64,000 nucleotides of DNA from NCBI GenBank assembly GCA_937897325.1, contig CALCOY010000070.1, positions 30,669 through 94,668 of the forward strand. Direction: 5' to 3'. The position numbers and the translations under genes were made by a program. Source of the stretch: an uncultured Shimia sp. GTDB taxonomy: Bacteria > Pseudomonadota > Alphaproteobacteria > Rhodobacterales > Rhodobacteraceae. The first letter of the stretch is position 1, and every line of letters starts with the position of its first letter. Shown here in pieces: positions 10,807 through 19,046 of the stretch. The notes beneath the pieces were generated by a model, which saw only the letters and a program-made list of their open reading frames with translations, was not told the origin of the DNA and did no database searches.

Positions 10807-11088
10807 TTAACTGATGCCTGGCTCACCGCGCATGGCCATCAGGCTTTGCACCTGTTGATGCGCACTCGCATCGCTCGTAGAAGTGCCTGAAGCCGTTGAG
10901 AGGTTATGCGTCGTCTGGGCGATCTGGCACTCCCCCAATTTCTTTGAAAGATATTCAAGCGTTGTCACATCTTTATTGGCAAAAGCCTGAATGCACCCGG
11001 CATTGCCAATGAACGTCTCCCAGCGTTCACGATAATGTCGCTGCAGCTGCGTCAGGTCAGCGAAAGCGGCTCCGGGGAAAAGGCTCAT
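10807..11088 (-). pseudogene. VirD4/TraG type IV coupling protein fragment
   Basis: 93 codons that match only an internal to C-terminal slice of TraG/VirD4 coupling ATPases: DLTQLQRHYRERWETFIGNA, then AGCIQAFANKDVTTLEYLSK. The complete proteins exceed 600 residues and carry Walker motifs, which are missing here. The stop codon at 10807 directly touches the recombinase remnant, so this is a deletion junction between two element genes. It supports an ancestral conjugative element at this tRNA. Confidence 0.8.
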
Positions 11089-11216
11089 AGCTCATATCCA
11101 TCGTCACGGTTGTCCTGATGATCTTGATGACGGTTGTTCTGACGGTCGGTGCAATTGAAATTGTGGTCATGATGATCATCATGCTGTTGATCTTGGTCAG
11201 CGCCGAGATCATTCAC
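11085..11216 (-). CDS. possible 43-residue Asp/His-rich small protein
   Basis: A short frame from a GTG at 11216 to a TGA that overlaps the start of the TraG fragment (ATGA). The peptide is highly hydrophilic, rich in Asp, His, Gln and Asn (stretches such as QQHDDHHDHNFN and NNRHQDHQDN). I do not recognise it. It may be a real metal-binding-like peptide, part of the decayed element, or chance translation of a GATCATCA-rich stretch. The neat start/stop overlap is the only support, so confidence is low. Confidence 0.2.
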   Translation of the reverse strand: MNDLGADQDQQHDDHHDHNFNCTDRQNNRHQDHQDNRDDGYEL

Positions 11217-11262
11217 AATTTACATCACTTTGCTGACAGCTTGCGACATTGGGCGCGCTTCG

Positions 11263-11832
11263 CTAGGGTCGATGTTTCCTGGTTTTGGACGCAAAACGCA
11301 TGCGCCGCTTCGCGCTAATGGCATGGACAACGGCCTTTGCCTCAGCTGGTGGTTCCTGTTCAACACGTCGATACTCTGTTCCATCAGTTTTCCGGGTCAG
11401 CAAACCGCAGGATATCATGGTCCGCCGAAGTGTCGCTGGATCTTGGAAGCAATGCTCATCTAGAAGATGGTCATTCAGAGCGCGTTCATCATAGGATCGA
11501 TGGGCATCCAGCGTCGCCCATTGCGCCCAAAGCGCGAGCGTCTGAACCGCACGTTTGGAGGGCCATTGATGAAGCCGTCCGCTTTTGTCGAATTGGTTCA
11601 GCGTTCGCTCCACCAAGCGGGCGTCAATCGCGGGATCAAGTGTTCGCTTGGCCAAACGTCTTGCCGCTGCCGTCGCTGAACGCATGTGTTGAAGGTTCTG
11701 AAATCCGGCCGCACGCGCAAGCATATTCATCAAGGTAAGATGAGACGGGCTCTCTGCCCCAAGCTGACGCGAGAGTGTTCGCGCAAAAACCGTAAGGTCA
11801 CCCGCGCGCAGTTCTATAGGTGATTTTGTCAT
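11263..11832 (-). CDS. DUF2087 domain protein
   Basis: 189 residues from ATG at 11832 (MTKSPIELRAGDLTVFART). The N-terminal half has LSRQLGAESPSHLTLMNMLA followed by a helical region; the C-terminal half, with FDKSGRLHQWPSKRAVQTLA, RALNDHLLDEHCFQDPATLR and TDGTEYRRVE, is the DUF2087 domain, a winged-helix-like module sometimes fused to HTH regulators. I therefore infer a regulatory role but no target. It sits at the edge of the integrative element scar and may be either original chromosome or cargo. The reading frame is intact. Confidence 0.75.
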   Translation of the reverse strand: MTKSPIELRAGDLTVFARTLSRQLGAESPSHLTLMNMLARAAGFQNLQHMRSATAAARRLAKRTLDPAIDARLVERTLNQFDKSGRLHQWPSKRAVQTLALWAQWATLDAHRSYDERALNDHLLDEHCFQDPATLRRTMISCGLLTRKTDGTEYRRVEQEPPAEAKAVVHAISAKRRMRFASKTRKHRP

Positions 11833-12078
11833 TGTGCATCCAAGTCGGGCGCAGCGCTTGCTCATCGGTCAATGTCTTGACGAAACGACGCCCTACTCCA
11901 TGCGATGTCGTTTTTCATCTCGTGGCAGGTTTAGCACTCCGACCGGAGCAGCGACGCCTGGGTATCTGCCGACCCTTCCCTGCCGATAAGCAATTCACTT
12001 GATTCCCGCAACCACTCTGACCGGCTAATGTTCAGTCTGTCAGGGTATTCGAACCTCTACAGCAACAGAGCACGAATA

Positions 12079-12540
12079 TCAGTCAGCGACGGGCGGGAAC
12101 CAGGTGAGTGAAGAATGATGCAGAGAGATCAAGACCCGTCCATTCAGCTTGTGATAAGCAAATGTGTAATCGGCGCGCGTCGCGTTGCCGTCTCCATCAA
12201 CGAATGTGTAATGCCCCATGTCCTTGTAGCCGAGCCCGCCCGCCTTCAGGATCGGGCCGACGGCACTTTGGAACTCCACTGTCTTCCAGCCGCGTTTGAG
12301 AAATCCGCTATCCTGTGGATAGTTTGGATCTCCACCCACAAAATACGCACGTGCCCCATCTCGGTCGAGCCGGATCACATCCGCCAAGGTCGGTTTGAAC
12401 AGAACCGGTTCGTCCGGATCTCCAAAATCGTACAAATCAAGAAGCGCGTCGACGTCTTGCTCGGTTACGGATTTTGCCCAGGCGCGTTGCGCTGCAACGA
12501 CCTCTGCTTTGGTCATGGGTTCAAAATTACGTTCCGCCAT
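12079..12540 (-). CDS. NTF2/SnoaL-like protein (CaMKII association-domain type)
   Basis: 153 residues, no signal peptide. The N-terminus VVAAQRAWAKSVTEQDVDAL with LLDLYD and a central SAVGPILKAGGLGYKDMGHY, and the ending YHKLNGRVLISLHHSSLTWF, match the cone-shaped NTF2-like fold of the DUF4440/CaMKII association group. In that family the HHSS ending is characteristic. Members include small-molecule isomerases and non-enzymatic binding proteins, so no reaction can be assigned. It stands alone, about 250 bases from the genes on either side. Confidence 0.7.
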   Translation of the reverse strand: MAERNFEPMTKAEVVAAQRAWAKSVTEQDVDALLDLYDFGDPDEPVLFKPTLADVIRLDRDGARAYFVGGDPNYPQDSGFLKRGWKTVEFQSAVGPILKAGGLGYKDMGHYTFVDGDGNATRADYTFAYHKLNGRVLISLHHSSLTWFPPVAD

Positions 12541-12800
12541 GGCTCTGCCTTGATCTTTTCCTACTTACCCAAAGTCTGCCACCCTGATCCTGATCAGGAC
12601 GCACAGTCGCTAGGGATATCGAGTGGGTAGGCGAATATGTCCGTCCAAACAAGGTTGTTCCTCTTGTCTCGGATTCTCCGCCCGCCAATGGTTCATGAAG
12701 TGCATCACATTGAAGTCGTTTTACAGAAAAGCCATCAGCAGTATCGGGGTGGTTGATAGATTGAAACGGAGTCTTAAAGCACGCGCCAACGTTTTTTATT

Positions 12801-13250
12801 TCACTCCCCGAAAGACAAAGCCATCAGGTCAGCCTTCAGCGGTGTCGGATCGACCCGTCCAAGCACCTGATCGACATCATTATGCGTGTTTCGCCAGATC
12901 GGTACTGCGTGCACGAGCAGATCCCGCCCCTGATCGGTCAACGCAATGCGCCGGCTGCGCTTGTCCTCGGGGTCCGGGTGCATCTTGAGAAGCCCTCGCC
13001 TTTCGAGCGGTTTGAGATTGGCCGTTATCGTCGTTCGGTCCATAGCGAGGAAATGGGCCAGTTCCCCCACTCTGGGCGGTTCGGGGCGGTTCAAAGACAC
13101 AAGCAGTGAGTATTGACCATGCGTCAGACCAACGGGCCGCAAGGCCTCGTCAAAACGTCGACCGATGGCTCGCGCAGCACGTTGCAGATGCAGACACAAA
13201 CACCGGTCGCGTACTTCGTGGGTGACTGTTATTGGCAGATCCGCTCTCAT
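12801..13250 (-). CDS. MarR family transcriptional regulator
   Basis: 149 residues from the ATG at 13250 (MRADLPITV). A start seven codons earlier (13271) is possible but would sit inside the palindrome described below. The winged-helix region is HGQYSLLVSLNRPEPPRVGE, ahead of LAHFLAMDRTTITANLKPLE and RRGLLKMHPDPEDKRSRRIA, all typical of MarR. It stands divergent to a small ORF, a VOC protein and a DUF1428 protein, which it probably controls together with itself. Ligand unknown. Confidence 0.88.
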   Translation of the reverse strand: MRADLPITVTHEVRDRCLCLHLQRAARAIGRRFDEALRPVGLTHGQYSLLVSLNRPEPPRVGELAHFLAMDRTTITANLKPLERRGLLKMHPDPEDKRSRRIALTDQGRDLLVHAVPIWRNTHNDVDQVLGRVDPTPLKADLMALSFGE

Positions 13251-13264
13251 GGAGAGCCAATACG

Positions 13265-13286
13265 TTGACATCAACTTATATGTCAA
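13265..13286. promoter_or_regulatory. candidate MarR operator (inverted repeat)
   Basis: A perfect 7-bp inverted repeat TTGACAT / ATGTCAA is separated by eight bases, 15 bases before the chosen marR start and about 40 bases before the divergent genes. MarR proteins bind palindromes of this size in divergent control regions. The left arm also resembles a -35 box. Confidence 0.55.
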
Positions 13287-13328
13287 GATACACCATAATG
13301 GCTCATTGATTCCTTTGAGGATGGTCTC

Positions 13329-13436
13329 ATGAAAGCCCCCAGAACTTTGTCTTCCTGCGATCACTTGCCTTCAGGAGAATTCCTTGGATCGCTCGACTTT
13401 ATGTTCAACGAACAGTTCGATGCGGAGGATGCCTAG
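13329..13436 (+). CDS. possible 35-residue leader protein coupled to the VOC gene
   Basis: An ATG at 13329 opens a 35-codon frame (MKAPRTLSSCDHLPSGEFLG onward) that ends in TAG at 13434-13436. The last base of this stop is the first base of the GTG start of the VOC gene, so translation would be coupled. A GAGG motif lies upstream. I do not recognise the peptide; it could be a truncated N-terminal piece of a larger protein. Support is position and spacing only. Confidence 0.35.
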   Translation: MKAPRTLSSCDHLPSGEFLGSLDFMFNEQFDAEDA

Positions 13437-13897
13437 TGGAAAAAATCCGCACCTGCCTGTGGTTTGAAAAAGACGGGGCGGACGCTGCGGCCTTCTACGT
13501 CGACCTCCTCCCCGAAAGCAGAATGGAAACCTTGCTTGCGCCGGATGGTAGCGACCCGCTGCTGATCAATTTTACCTTGGCCGGGGCACCTTATCAGATT
13601 CTCAACGGTGGCCCTCATTTCAAATTGACCGAGGCCGCATCGATCAGCGTTGTTGCCGATGGCCAGGCCGAAATCGACCGGCTCTGGACCGCTCTGACCG
13701 CTGATGGCGGGCAGGAAAGTCAATGCGGTTGGCTAAAGGATCGTTGGGGACTTTCCTGGCAAATCTACCCGCAGATCCTGCTCGACATGCAAGCGGCCGA
13801 AGACCAGATCGCCGCCGAGCGTGTCCGCCAAGCCATGTACAAAATGACGAAAATCAACATTGCCACCCTGGAAGCCGCCTTTGCGGCGCCATTATGA
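13436..13897 (+). CDS. VOC superfamily protein (PhnB / 3-demethylubiquinone methyltransferase-like fold)
   Basis: 153 residues from GTG at 13436. It starts IRTCLWFEKDGADAAAFYVD, the first beta-alpha unit of the glyoxalase/VOC fold, contains LNGGPHFKLTEAASISVV, and has GQESQCGWLKDRWGLSWQIY, the hallmark C-terminal block of the PhnB-like PF06983 group. The helical end is usual for this subgroup. Despite the historical family name, members rarely have a proven activity. Divergent from marR and followed 13 bases later by a DUF1428 gene. Confidence 0.87.
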   Translation: MEKIRTCLWFEKDGADAAAFYVDLLPESRMETLLAPDGSDPLLINFTLAGAPYQILNGGPHFKLTEAASISVVADGQAEIDRLWTALTADGGQESQCGWLKDRWGLSWQIYPQILLDMQAAEDQIAAERVRQAMYKMTKINIATLEAAFAAPL

Positions 13898-13910
13898 GAA
13901 AGGAGACCCC

Positions 13911-14264
13911 GTGTCTTACATAACCGTTGCCGCCTATGCCGTCCCCACGGCCGAAAAGAACGCTTTTATCGCGCATTCGAAGGCACTCACACCGCTTTTT
14001 ACGAAGCACGGCGCCATCGCTGCCGTCGACGCCTGGGGGGATGACGTTCCGGACGGCAAAACAACCTCTTTTCCAATGGCCGTGAAATGCGAGGCGGACG
14101 AGACAGTCGCCTATTCGCACATCATCTGGCCGGATAAACAGACGCATGACGCAAATATGCAAACCGTGATGACCGAGATGGAAAAAGCCATGAAGAACCA
14201 TCCCATGCCCTTCGATGGCAAGCGCATGATATTCGCAAGTTTTCAGTCGGTCGTCGAAGCTTAG
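13911..14264 (+). CDS. DUF1428 (YbaA-like) protein
   Basis: 117 residues from GTG at 13911, preceded by AAAGGAG at a good distance. The family signature is clear: MSYI-type start with VAAYAVPTAEKNAFIAHSKA, then AVDAWGDDVPDGKTTSFPMA, VAYSHIIWPDKQTHDANMQT and FDGKRMIFASF. DUF1428 proteins are small cytoplasmic proteins with a dimeric alpha-beta barrel-like fold and no established activity. It is the last gene of the small unit divergent from marR. Confidence 0.88.
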   Translation: MSYITVAAYAVPTAEKNAFIAHSKALTPLFTKHGAIAAVDAWGDDVPDGKTTSFPMAVKCEADETVAYSHIIWPDKQTHDANMQTVMTEMEKAMKNHPMPFDGKRMIFASFQSVVEA

Positions 14265-14744
14265 GGAAGTAGCCAAATCAAACTTCCGCGTCCGTGAAAC
14301 CGATGTCCGAGATAAGGTAAACAATCGCAGGCCTAAGTGGGCAAAATCCGCGCTTGCGCAAGGTCCACCACGGCATGAACTGCGGATGCATATTCTCGAA
14401 AGCGCATAGTGACGTATCGGCATGCACGGGGCCTCGCATTGCCGAAATTTGCGTCAGGCGTCATCTCGATAAAGCCCCTGCAATGCATCATATTCTGCAT
14501 GTGCGGAAATAAGCCTACGCACTGCTTTTTTGCCGCCAAGCAAGATTGAAAGAACTCGCCTCACAAACCTTAAGTGCGATGCGCAAAGATATGATATTGT
14601 GTTAAAACCCTTCTCACTGTTCGTAGTGCACTCAACAAACACAGCGTCGATCACACCAAAGGTCTGAACACCATTCGTCCAGGTTTACAAATTGTCGCAC
14701 GGCTGTAAGCCTGCGCAAGAGACTTTGAAGGTGGAGGGCCGTAG
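14265..14744. other. intergenic stretch without a recognised gene
   Basis: I see no convincing gene here. Short minus-strand frames at 14333-14654 have no recognisable domain and no ribosome site. The right end must hold the promoter of the efflux operon, and GGTGGAGGG at about 14729 is the ribosome site of the next gene. No clear regulator palindrome was found by eye. Confidence 0.6.
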
Positions 14745-15983
14745 ATGAAGGGGTTTGTGTTTTGGAGCATTTTGACATTGGGACTTTGCGGACAAGCGAT
14801 TGCACAAAGTGATGTCGTGCGCCCTGCCAAGGTTTTTACGGTCAAGGCGTCCTCGACCGATGTTCAACGCACGTACCCCGCCATTGTCCTCCCCTCCGCT
14901 GAAGTTGAGCTATCCTTTCGGGTCAGCGGTCGCGTGGTCGAACTGCCTGTGCGGGGTGCCATGCAGGTGCTTGAGGGCGATCTGATCGCAGCGCTTGATC
15001 CGCGCGATTTTGAAACGCAGGTCGCTCAATTGGAAAGTCAGATTGATCAGGCCAACGCAGAGCTAAGTGCGCTGCGCATCGGTGCGCGCGCCGAAGAGAT
15101 CATTGCGCTTGAAGCCGCCGTTGCCTCCGCTCAGGCGCAGGTCGATCAAGCCCGCGATCAGGCCGAGCGGACGCGTGAACTGGCCGAGCGTGGCGTCGCG
15201 GCCTCCGCACGGCTTGAGCAAGATGAGGCAAGTCTGCGCGTCGCAGAAGCCAACCTTCAGGCCCAAATGGAGCAATTGCAGATCGGACGCTCTGGCGGAC
15301 GTCCCGAAGAGATCCAAGCGGCGGAAGCAGCCATTCGCGGGCTTCAGGCGCAATTGCAGGTCGCGCGCAACAATCTCGACTACACAACGCTTGAGGCGCC
15401 ATTCGAAGGGGTGATTGCCCGCCGTGATATTGAGAACTTTTCCAATGTTCAGGCAGGCCAGAGCGTGGCCCTGCTGCAAGCTCTCAATATTGTTCATCTG
15501 TCCTTTGACGTGCCCGGCCCCGATGTGACGCGCCTAACGGCAAACGGACCGGAGGCGATCACCAACAAGGTCGTCTTTGATGCGCTGCCGGGCCAGATCT
15601 TTGATTCTGAAACGGTCGAATTCTCGGTTCAAGCCGATGCCGCGACGCAAACCTATCGCGGGCGTGTGGCTGTCGCCATTCCCGAAACGGCGTTCATTCT
15701 GCCCGGCATGGTCGGACGCGTCATCGCATCGACACCCGGCAATGGTCAGGACCTGACCATCCCAATCACCGCCGTCGCAGCGGCAGCTGACGGCGCATCC
15801 TTTGTCTGGGTCGTCGGCGAAAACGACAGCGTCTCGGCGCGCGCGGTTACATTGGGCGATCTGTCCGGCGGCCATGTCATTGTCACCGAGGGCTTGGAGA
15901 CCGGTGAGATGATTGTCTCGGCCGGTGTCAGCCAGATCATTGACGGTATGACCATCCGTCCGATCACGCAGATCGGGGGGTAA
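14745..15983 (+). CDS. RND efflux periplasmic adaptor subunit (HlyD/AcrA type)
   Basis: 412 residues with a signal peptide (hydrophobic stretch FVFWSILTLGLCGQAIAQ). The order of domains is the usual one: a first lipoyl half with AEVELSFRVSGRVVELPVRG, a long coiled-coil hairpin rich in Ala, Gln and Glu (residues about 90-205), the second lipoyl half LEAPFEGVIARRDIENFSNV, a beta barrel and a membrane-proximal domain. It links the RND pump to an outer-membrane channel, which is not encoded here. Four bases separate it from the pump gene, so they form an operon. Substrate unknown. No regulator gene is adjacent. Confidence 0.93.
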   Translation: MKGFVFWSILTLGLCGQAIAQSDVVRPAKVFTVKASSTDVQRTYPAIVLPSAEVELSFRVSGRVVELPVRGAMQVLEGDLIAALDPRDFETQVAQLESQIDQANAELSALRIGARAEEIIALEAAVASAQAQVDQARDQAERTRELAERGVAASARLEQDEASLRVAEANLQAQMEQLQIGRSGGRPEEIQAAEAAIRGLQAQLQVARNNLDYTTLEAPFEGVIARRDIENFSNVQAGQSVALLQALNIVHLSFDVPGPDVTRLTANGPEAITNKVVFDALPGQIFDSETVEFSVQADAATQTYRGRVAVAIPETAFILPGMVGRVIASTPGNGQDLTIPITAVAAAADGASFVWVVGENDSVSARAVTLGDLSGGHVIVTEGLETGEMIVSAGVSQIIDGMTIRPITQIGG

Positions 15984-15986
15984 ATC

Positions 15987-18900
15987 ATGGATCTCGCGCG
16001 TTTCGCGATTGAAAGGCGGCTGATCTCGGCCGTTTCGACCTTTCTCATTCTGGTGGCAGGCTACTTTGCCTATACGAACCTGCCACGCTTCGAGGATCCC
16101 GAATTCGTCATTCGACAGGCACAGATCATTACGCCCTACCCGGGTGCAGGTGCTGAAGAAGTGGCCGAAGAGGTCACCGAGGTTATTGAAAATGCCGTGC
16201 AGCAGCTTTCTGGCGTGAAGGAGGTCCGCTCTGTCTCATCACCTGGGCTGAGCAATGTCACGGTCGAATTCACTATCGCCGAAACGCCGGATCACCCAGA
16301 ACTGAACCAGAAGTTCACCCAGTTGCGCGCCAAGATCCGAGACGCGCAGCCAGACTTGCCCCCCAATGCACTGGCGACACAGGTCTTCGATGATTTCGGG
16401 GACGTCTATGCGGTCTACTTCGCGGTCGTGGGGGACGGTTATTCTCTGAACGAGCTCTATGAATACGCCAAGGATCTCCAGCGGGATCTGGTTACGGTCG
16501 ATGGTGTTTCAAAGGTGGTTCTGAATGGGGTTCAGGACGAGGTCATCTATGTGGAATATTCCCCTGCCCGCCTGATCGCGCTTGGTCTCGCCCCGGCCGA
16601 GATTGCAGACATTCTGTCGGGCCAGAACCTTGTCACACCGGCGGGTTCCATCAAGGCGGGGCAGACACGGCTGGAGGTGCGTCCGGAAACGGCCGTGGGA
16701 TCCACGGAAGCGATCGGCGATCTGTTGATCAGCAATGCGCAAACTGGCGTGTCCTTCCGGCTGTCCGACATCGCAACGGTGACGCGCGGTCTCAAGGAAC
16801 CTGCCACGACGTTGCTTTATCGCGATGGTCGCCCGGCAATCGGGATCGGCATCTCAAACACGCTGGGCGGCAACGTGGTCACCATGGGCGAAGCGGTCAA
16901 AAGCCGGATGGATAACCTGATTTCTGAGCGTCCCATCGGCATCGAGATCCTCCCGATCTCGGACCAATCCACAACGGTCGCAACCTCAATCGACGACTTC
17001 GTCATGAATGTTGTTCTGGCCCTGGTTATTGTGGTCGGCACGCTTCTGGTTTTCATGGGTCTGCGGTCCGGCATCCTGATGGGCGGTATCCTTCTGATCA
17101 CCGTCGCAGGCACGCTGTTCGGCATGTATTTATACGGCCTTGACATGCAGCGCATTTCACTTGGTGCGCTGATCATTGCCCTCGGGATGCTGGTCGACAA
17201 TGCCATCGTCGTCGTCGAAGGCACTCTCGTCCGGGTTCAGAATGGCGAAGCGCCGGCGCCGGCTGCAAGATCCGTCGTCAGCCAAACCAGATGGCCACTG
17301 CTGGGAGGCACGATCGTGGGCCTTCTGGCCTTCTCGCCGATCGGGTTTTCACCGGATAATACGGGCGAATATGCAGGCAGTCTGTTCTGGACGATCTCCA
17401 TCGCCTTGCTTTTCTCGTGGCTCATCGCGATATGGCTCACCCCATACTTTTGCACACTGATCCTAAAACCCGGCACCCAGAAAGACAGCAAAGAGAATTT
17501 TGCCCTCATTTGGTACCGGGGCTTTCTTGGCGTAGCTATTCGCCTCCGCTATCTGACTGTCGCGCTCGTTATCGGGCTTTTTGTGTCATCTGTCGCGCTC
17601 TTCAGCTTTGTGCCGCCCGGTTTTTTTCCATCCTCAACGCGCGCTCAATTTGTGATCGACTACTTCCTGCCCGAAGGCACGGACATCACCCAGACACAAG
17701 CCGACATCCTTGCGATCAGCGACCACGTGCGCCAGCAAGAAGGTGTCACAGGCACCAATTCGATCATCGGCGGCGGACATTTGCGTTTCATGCTAATCTA
17801 TGAAGGCGAAAACCAGAATTCAGCCTATGGTCAGGTGCTGGTCGATGTTGAAGAGTTCGACCGGATCGACGGGCTTCGATCAGAGCTGCAAGCCTGGATC
17901 GACGATAAGTTTCCGGCCTCCAACGCCAAGGTCTGGAAGTTTGTACTGGGCCCGGGGGGTGGATCGAAGATTGAGGCACGGTTCTATGGCCCTGATCCCA
18001 CCGTCCTCCGCGATTTGTCGGGACAGGCACGCAAGATCCTTTCGGATGCAGGGGCCATAGCGATCAAGGACAATTGGCGCGAACAGGTGCAGGTCATCCG
18101 GCCCGTTGTCAACACCGAAAATGCCCGACGCCTTGGTCTCACACAAGGCGACATCTCGAACGCGCTTTTTAGCCACCTGAACGGCGCTAATCTGGGGGTT
18201 TACCGCGAAGGCGACGAATTGCGCGATATCATCATGCGCCCTTTTGAGGCGGATCGCGACGATGTGGGCCAGTTGCGCGACGTTCAGGTCTTCAGTCAGG
18301 TCGCGGGCGGCTATATTCCCATCGCGCAGGTCGTCGATCGTTTCGATCTGGTATTTGAAGCTGGCAACCTGCGCCGTATCGACCGCCAGCTTGCAATCAC
18401 AGCCCAGGCCGACAATGCACCGGGTGTGCTGTCGGGCGATCTTTTTGACGAAGTGCGCGAGCCGATTGAAACGATCCCGCTGCCCCCCGGTTACAGGTTG
18501 GAGTGGAAAGGGGAATTTGGCGATTCCGCGGAGGCTAACGAAGGCCTGGCGGGAACTATGCCACTTGGCTTCGGCGCGATGTTCCTTGTCACGCTCTTTC
18601 TTTTTAGCGCGTGGCGGCAGACGATCATCATCTGGCTTGTTGTCCCGCTGGCCCTGATCGGCGTTATCTACGGACTTGCCGGCAGCCAGACCCCGCTAGA
18701 GTTCATGGCGATACTTGGCATCCTGTCACTGACGGGTATGCTGATCAAAAACGCCATAGTCCTGATAGATGAAACAGACACGCAGATCGGAAACGGCAAG
18801 GCACGAATGCAGGCCGTCATCGACAGCGCCGTCAGCCGGGTGCGCCCGGTGGTCCTTGGTGTCCTGACGACTGTTCTGGGCGTTGTGCCGCTGCTTTGGG

Positions 18901-19034
18901 ATCCGTTCTTCAAATCGCTGGCTGTGGTGATCATCTGCGGGCTCAGCTTTGCGACGATCCTGACGCTGATCATCGTGCCAACGCTCTACAGCATCTTCTT
19001 CCGTATCGCCGGCGACGAAACTGCAAAGGCTTGA
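15987..19034 (+). CDS. RND efflux pump inner-membrane subunit (AcrB/MexF type)
   Basis: 1015 residues, full length. It has the internal repeat of RND pumps, with TM1 at LISAVSTFLILVAGYFAYTN, the porter region PYPGAGAEEVAEEVTEVIEN, TM bundle segments including GALIIALGMLVDNAIVVVEG (the proton-relay Asp region), and the second half with LTGMLIKNAIVLIDETD. The proton-driven trimer exports hydrophobic compounds from periplasm or membrane. It resembles the pumps often annotated as multidrug efflux in Rhodobacteraceae. Cotranscribed with the adaptor upstream; convergent with the MscS gene 12 bases downstream. Confidence 0.95.
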   Translation: MDLARFAIERRLISAVSTFLILVAGYFAYTNLPRFEDPEFVIRQAQIITPYPGAGAEEVAEEVTEVIENAVQQLSGVKEVRSVSSPGLSNVTVEFTIAETPDHPELNQKFTQLRAKIRDAQPDLPPNALATQVFDDFGDVYAVYFAVVGDGYSLNELYEYAKDLQRDLVTVDGVSKVVLNGVQDEVIYVEYSPARLIALGLAPAEIADILSGQNLVTPAGSIKAGQTRLEVRPETAVGSTEAIGDLLISNAQTGVSFRLSDIATVTRGLKEPATTLLYRDGRPAIGIGISNTLGGNVVTMGEAVKSRMDNLISERPIGIEILPISDQSTTVATSIDDFVMNVVLALVIVVGTLLVFMGLRSGILMGGILLITVAGTLFGMYLYGLDMQRISLGALIIALGMLVDNAIVVVEGTLVRVQNGEAPAPAARSVVSQTRWPLLGGTIVGLLAFSPIGFSPDNTGEYAGSLFWTISIALLFSWLIAIWLTPYFCTLILKPGTQKDSKENFALIWYRGFLGVAIRLRYLTVALVIGLFVSSVALFSFVPPGFFPSSTRAQFVIDYFLPEGTDITQTQADILAISDHVRQQEGVTGTNSIIGGGHLRFMLIYEGENQNSAYGQVLVDVEEFDRIDGLRSELQAWIDDKFPASNAKVWKFVLGPGGGSKIEARFYGPDPTVLRDLSGQARKILSDAGAIAIKDNWREQVQVIRPVVNTENARRLGLTQGDISNALFSHLNGANLGVYREGDELRDIIMRPFEADRDDVGQLRDVQVFSQVAGGYIPIAQVVDRFDLVFEAGNLRRIDRQLAITAQADNAPGVLSGDLFDEVREPIETIPLPPGYRLEWKGEFGDSAEANEGLAGTMPLGFGAMFLVTLFLFSAWRQTIIIWLVVPLALIGVIYGLAGSQTPLEFMAILGILSLTGMLIKNAIVLIDETDTQIGNGKARMQAVIDSAVSRVRPVVLGVLTTVLGVVPLLWDPFFKSLAVVIICGLSFATILTLIIVPTLYSIFFRIAGDETAKA

Positions 19035-19046
19035 AGACCTACCTGC

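Noticed and set aside
11118..11318. Plus-strand frame with a hydrophobic start (MILMTVVLTVGA)
   Set aside because: It is the complement of the Asp/His-rich frame, since GAT/CAT repeats read as Ile/Met/Val on the other strand; no ribosome site is seen.
14454..14654. 66-codon minus-strand frame in the gap before the efflux operon
   Set aside because: No recognisable domain, no ribosome site and codon use unlike its neighbours.
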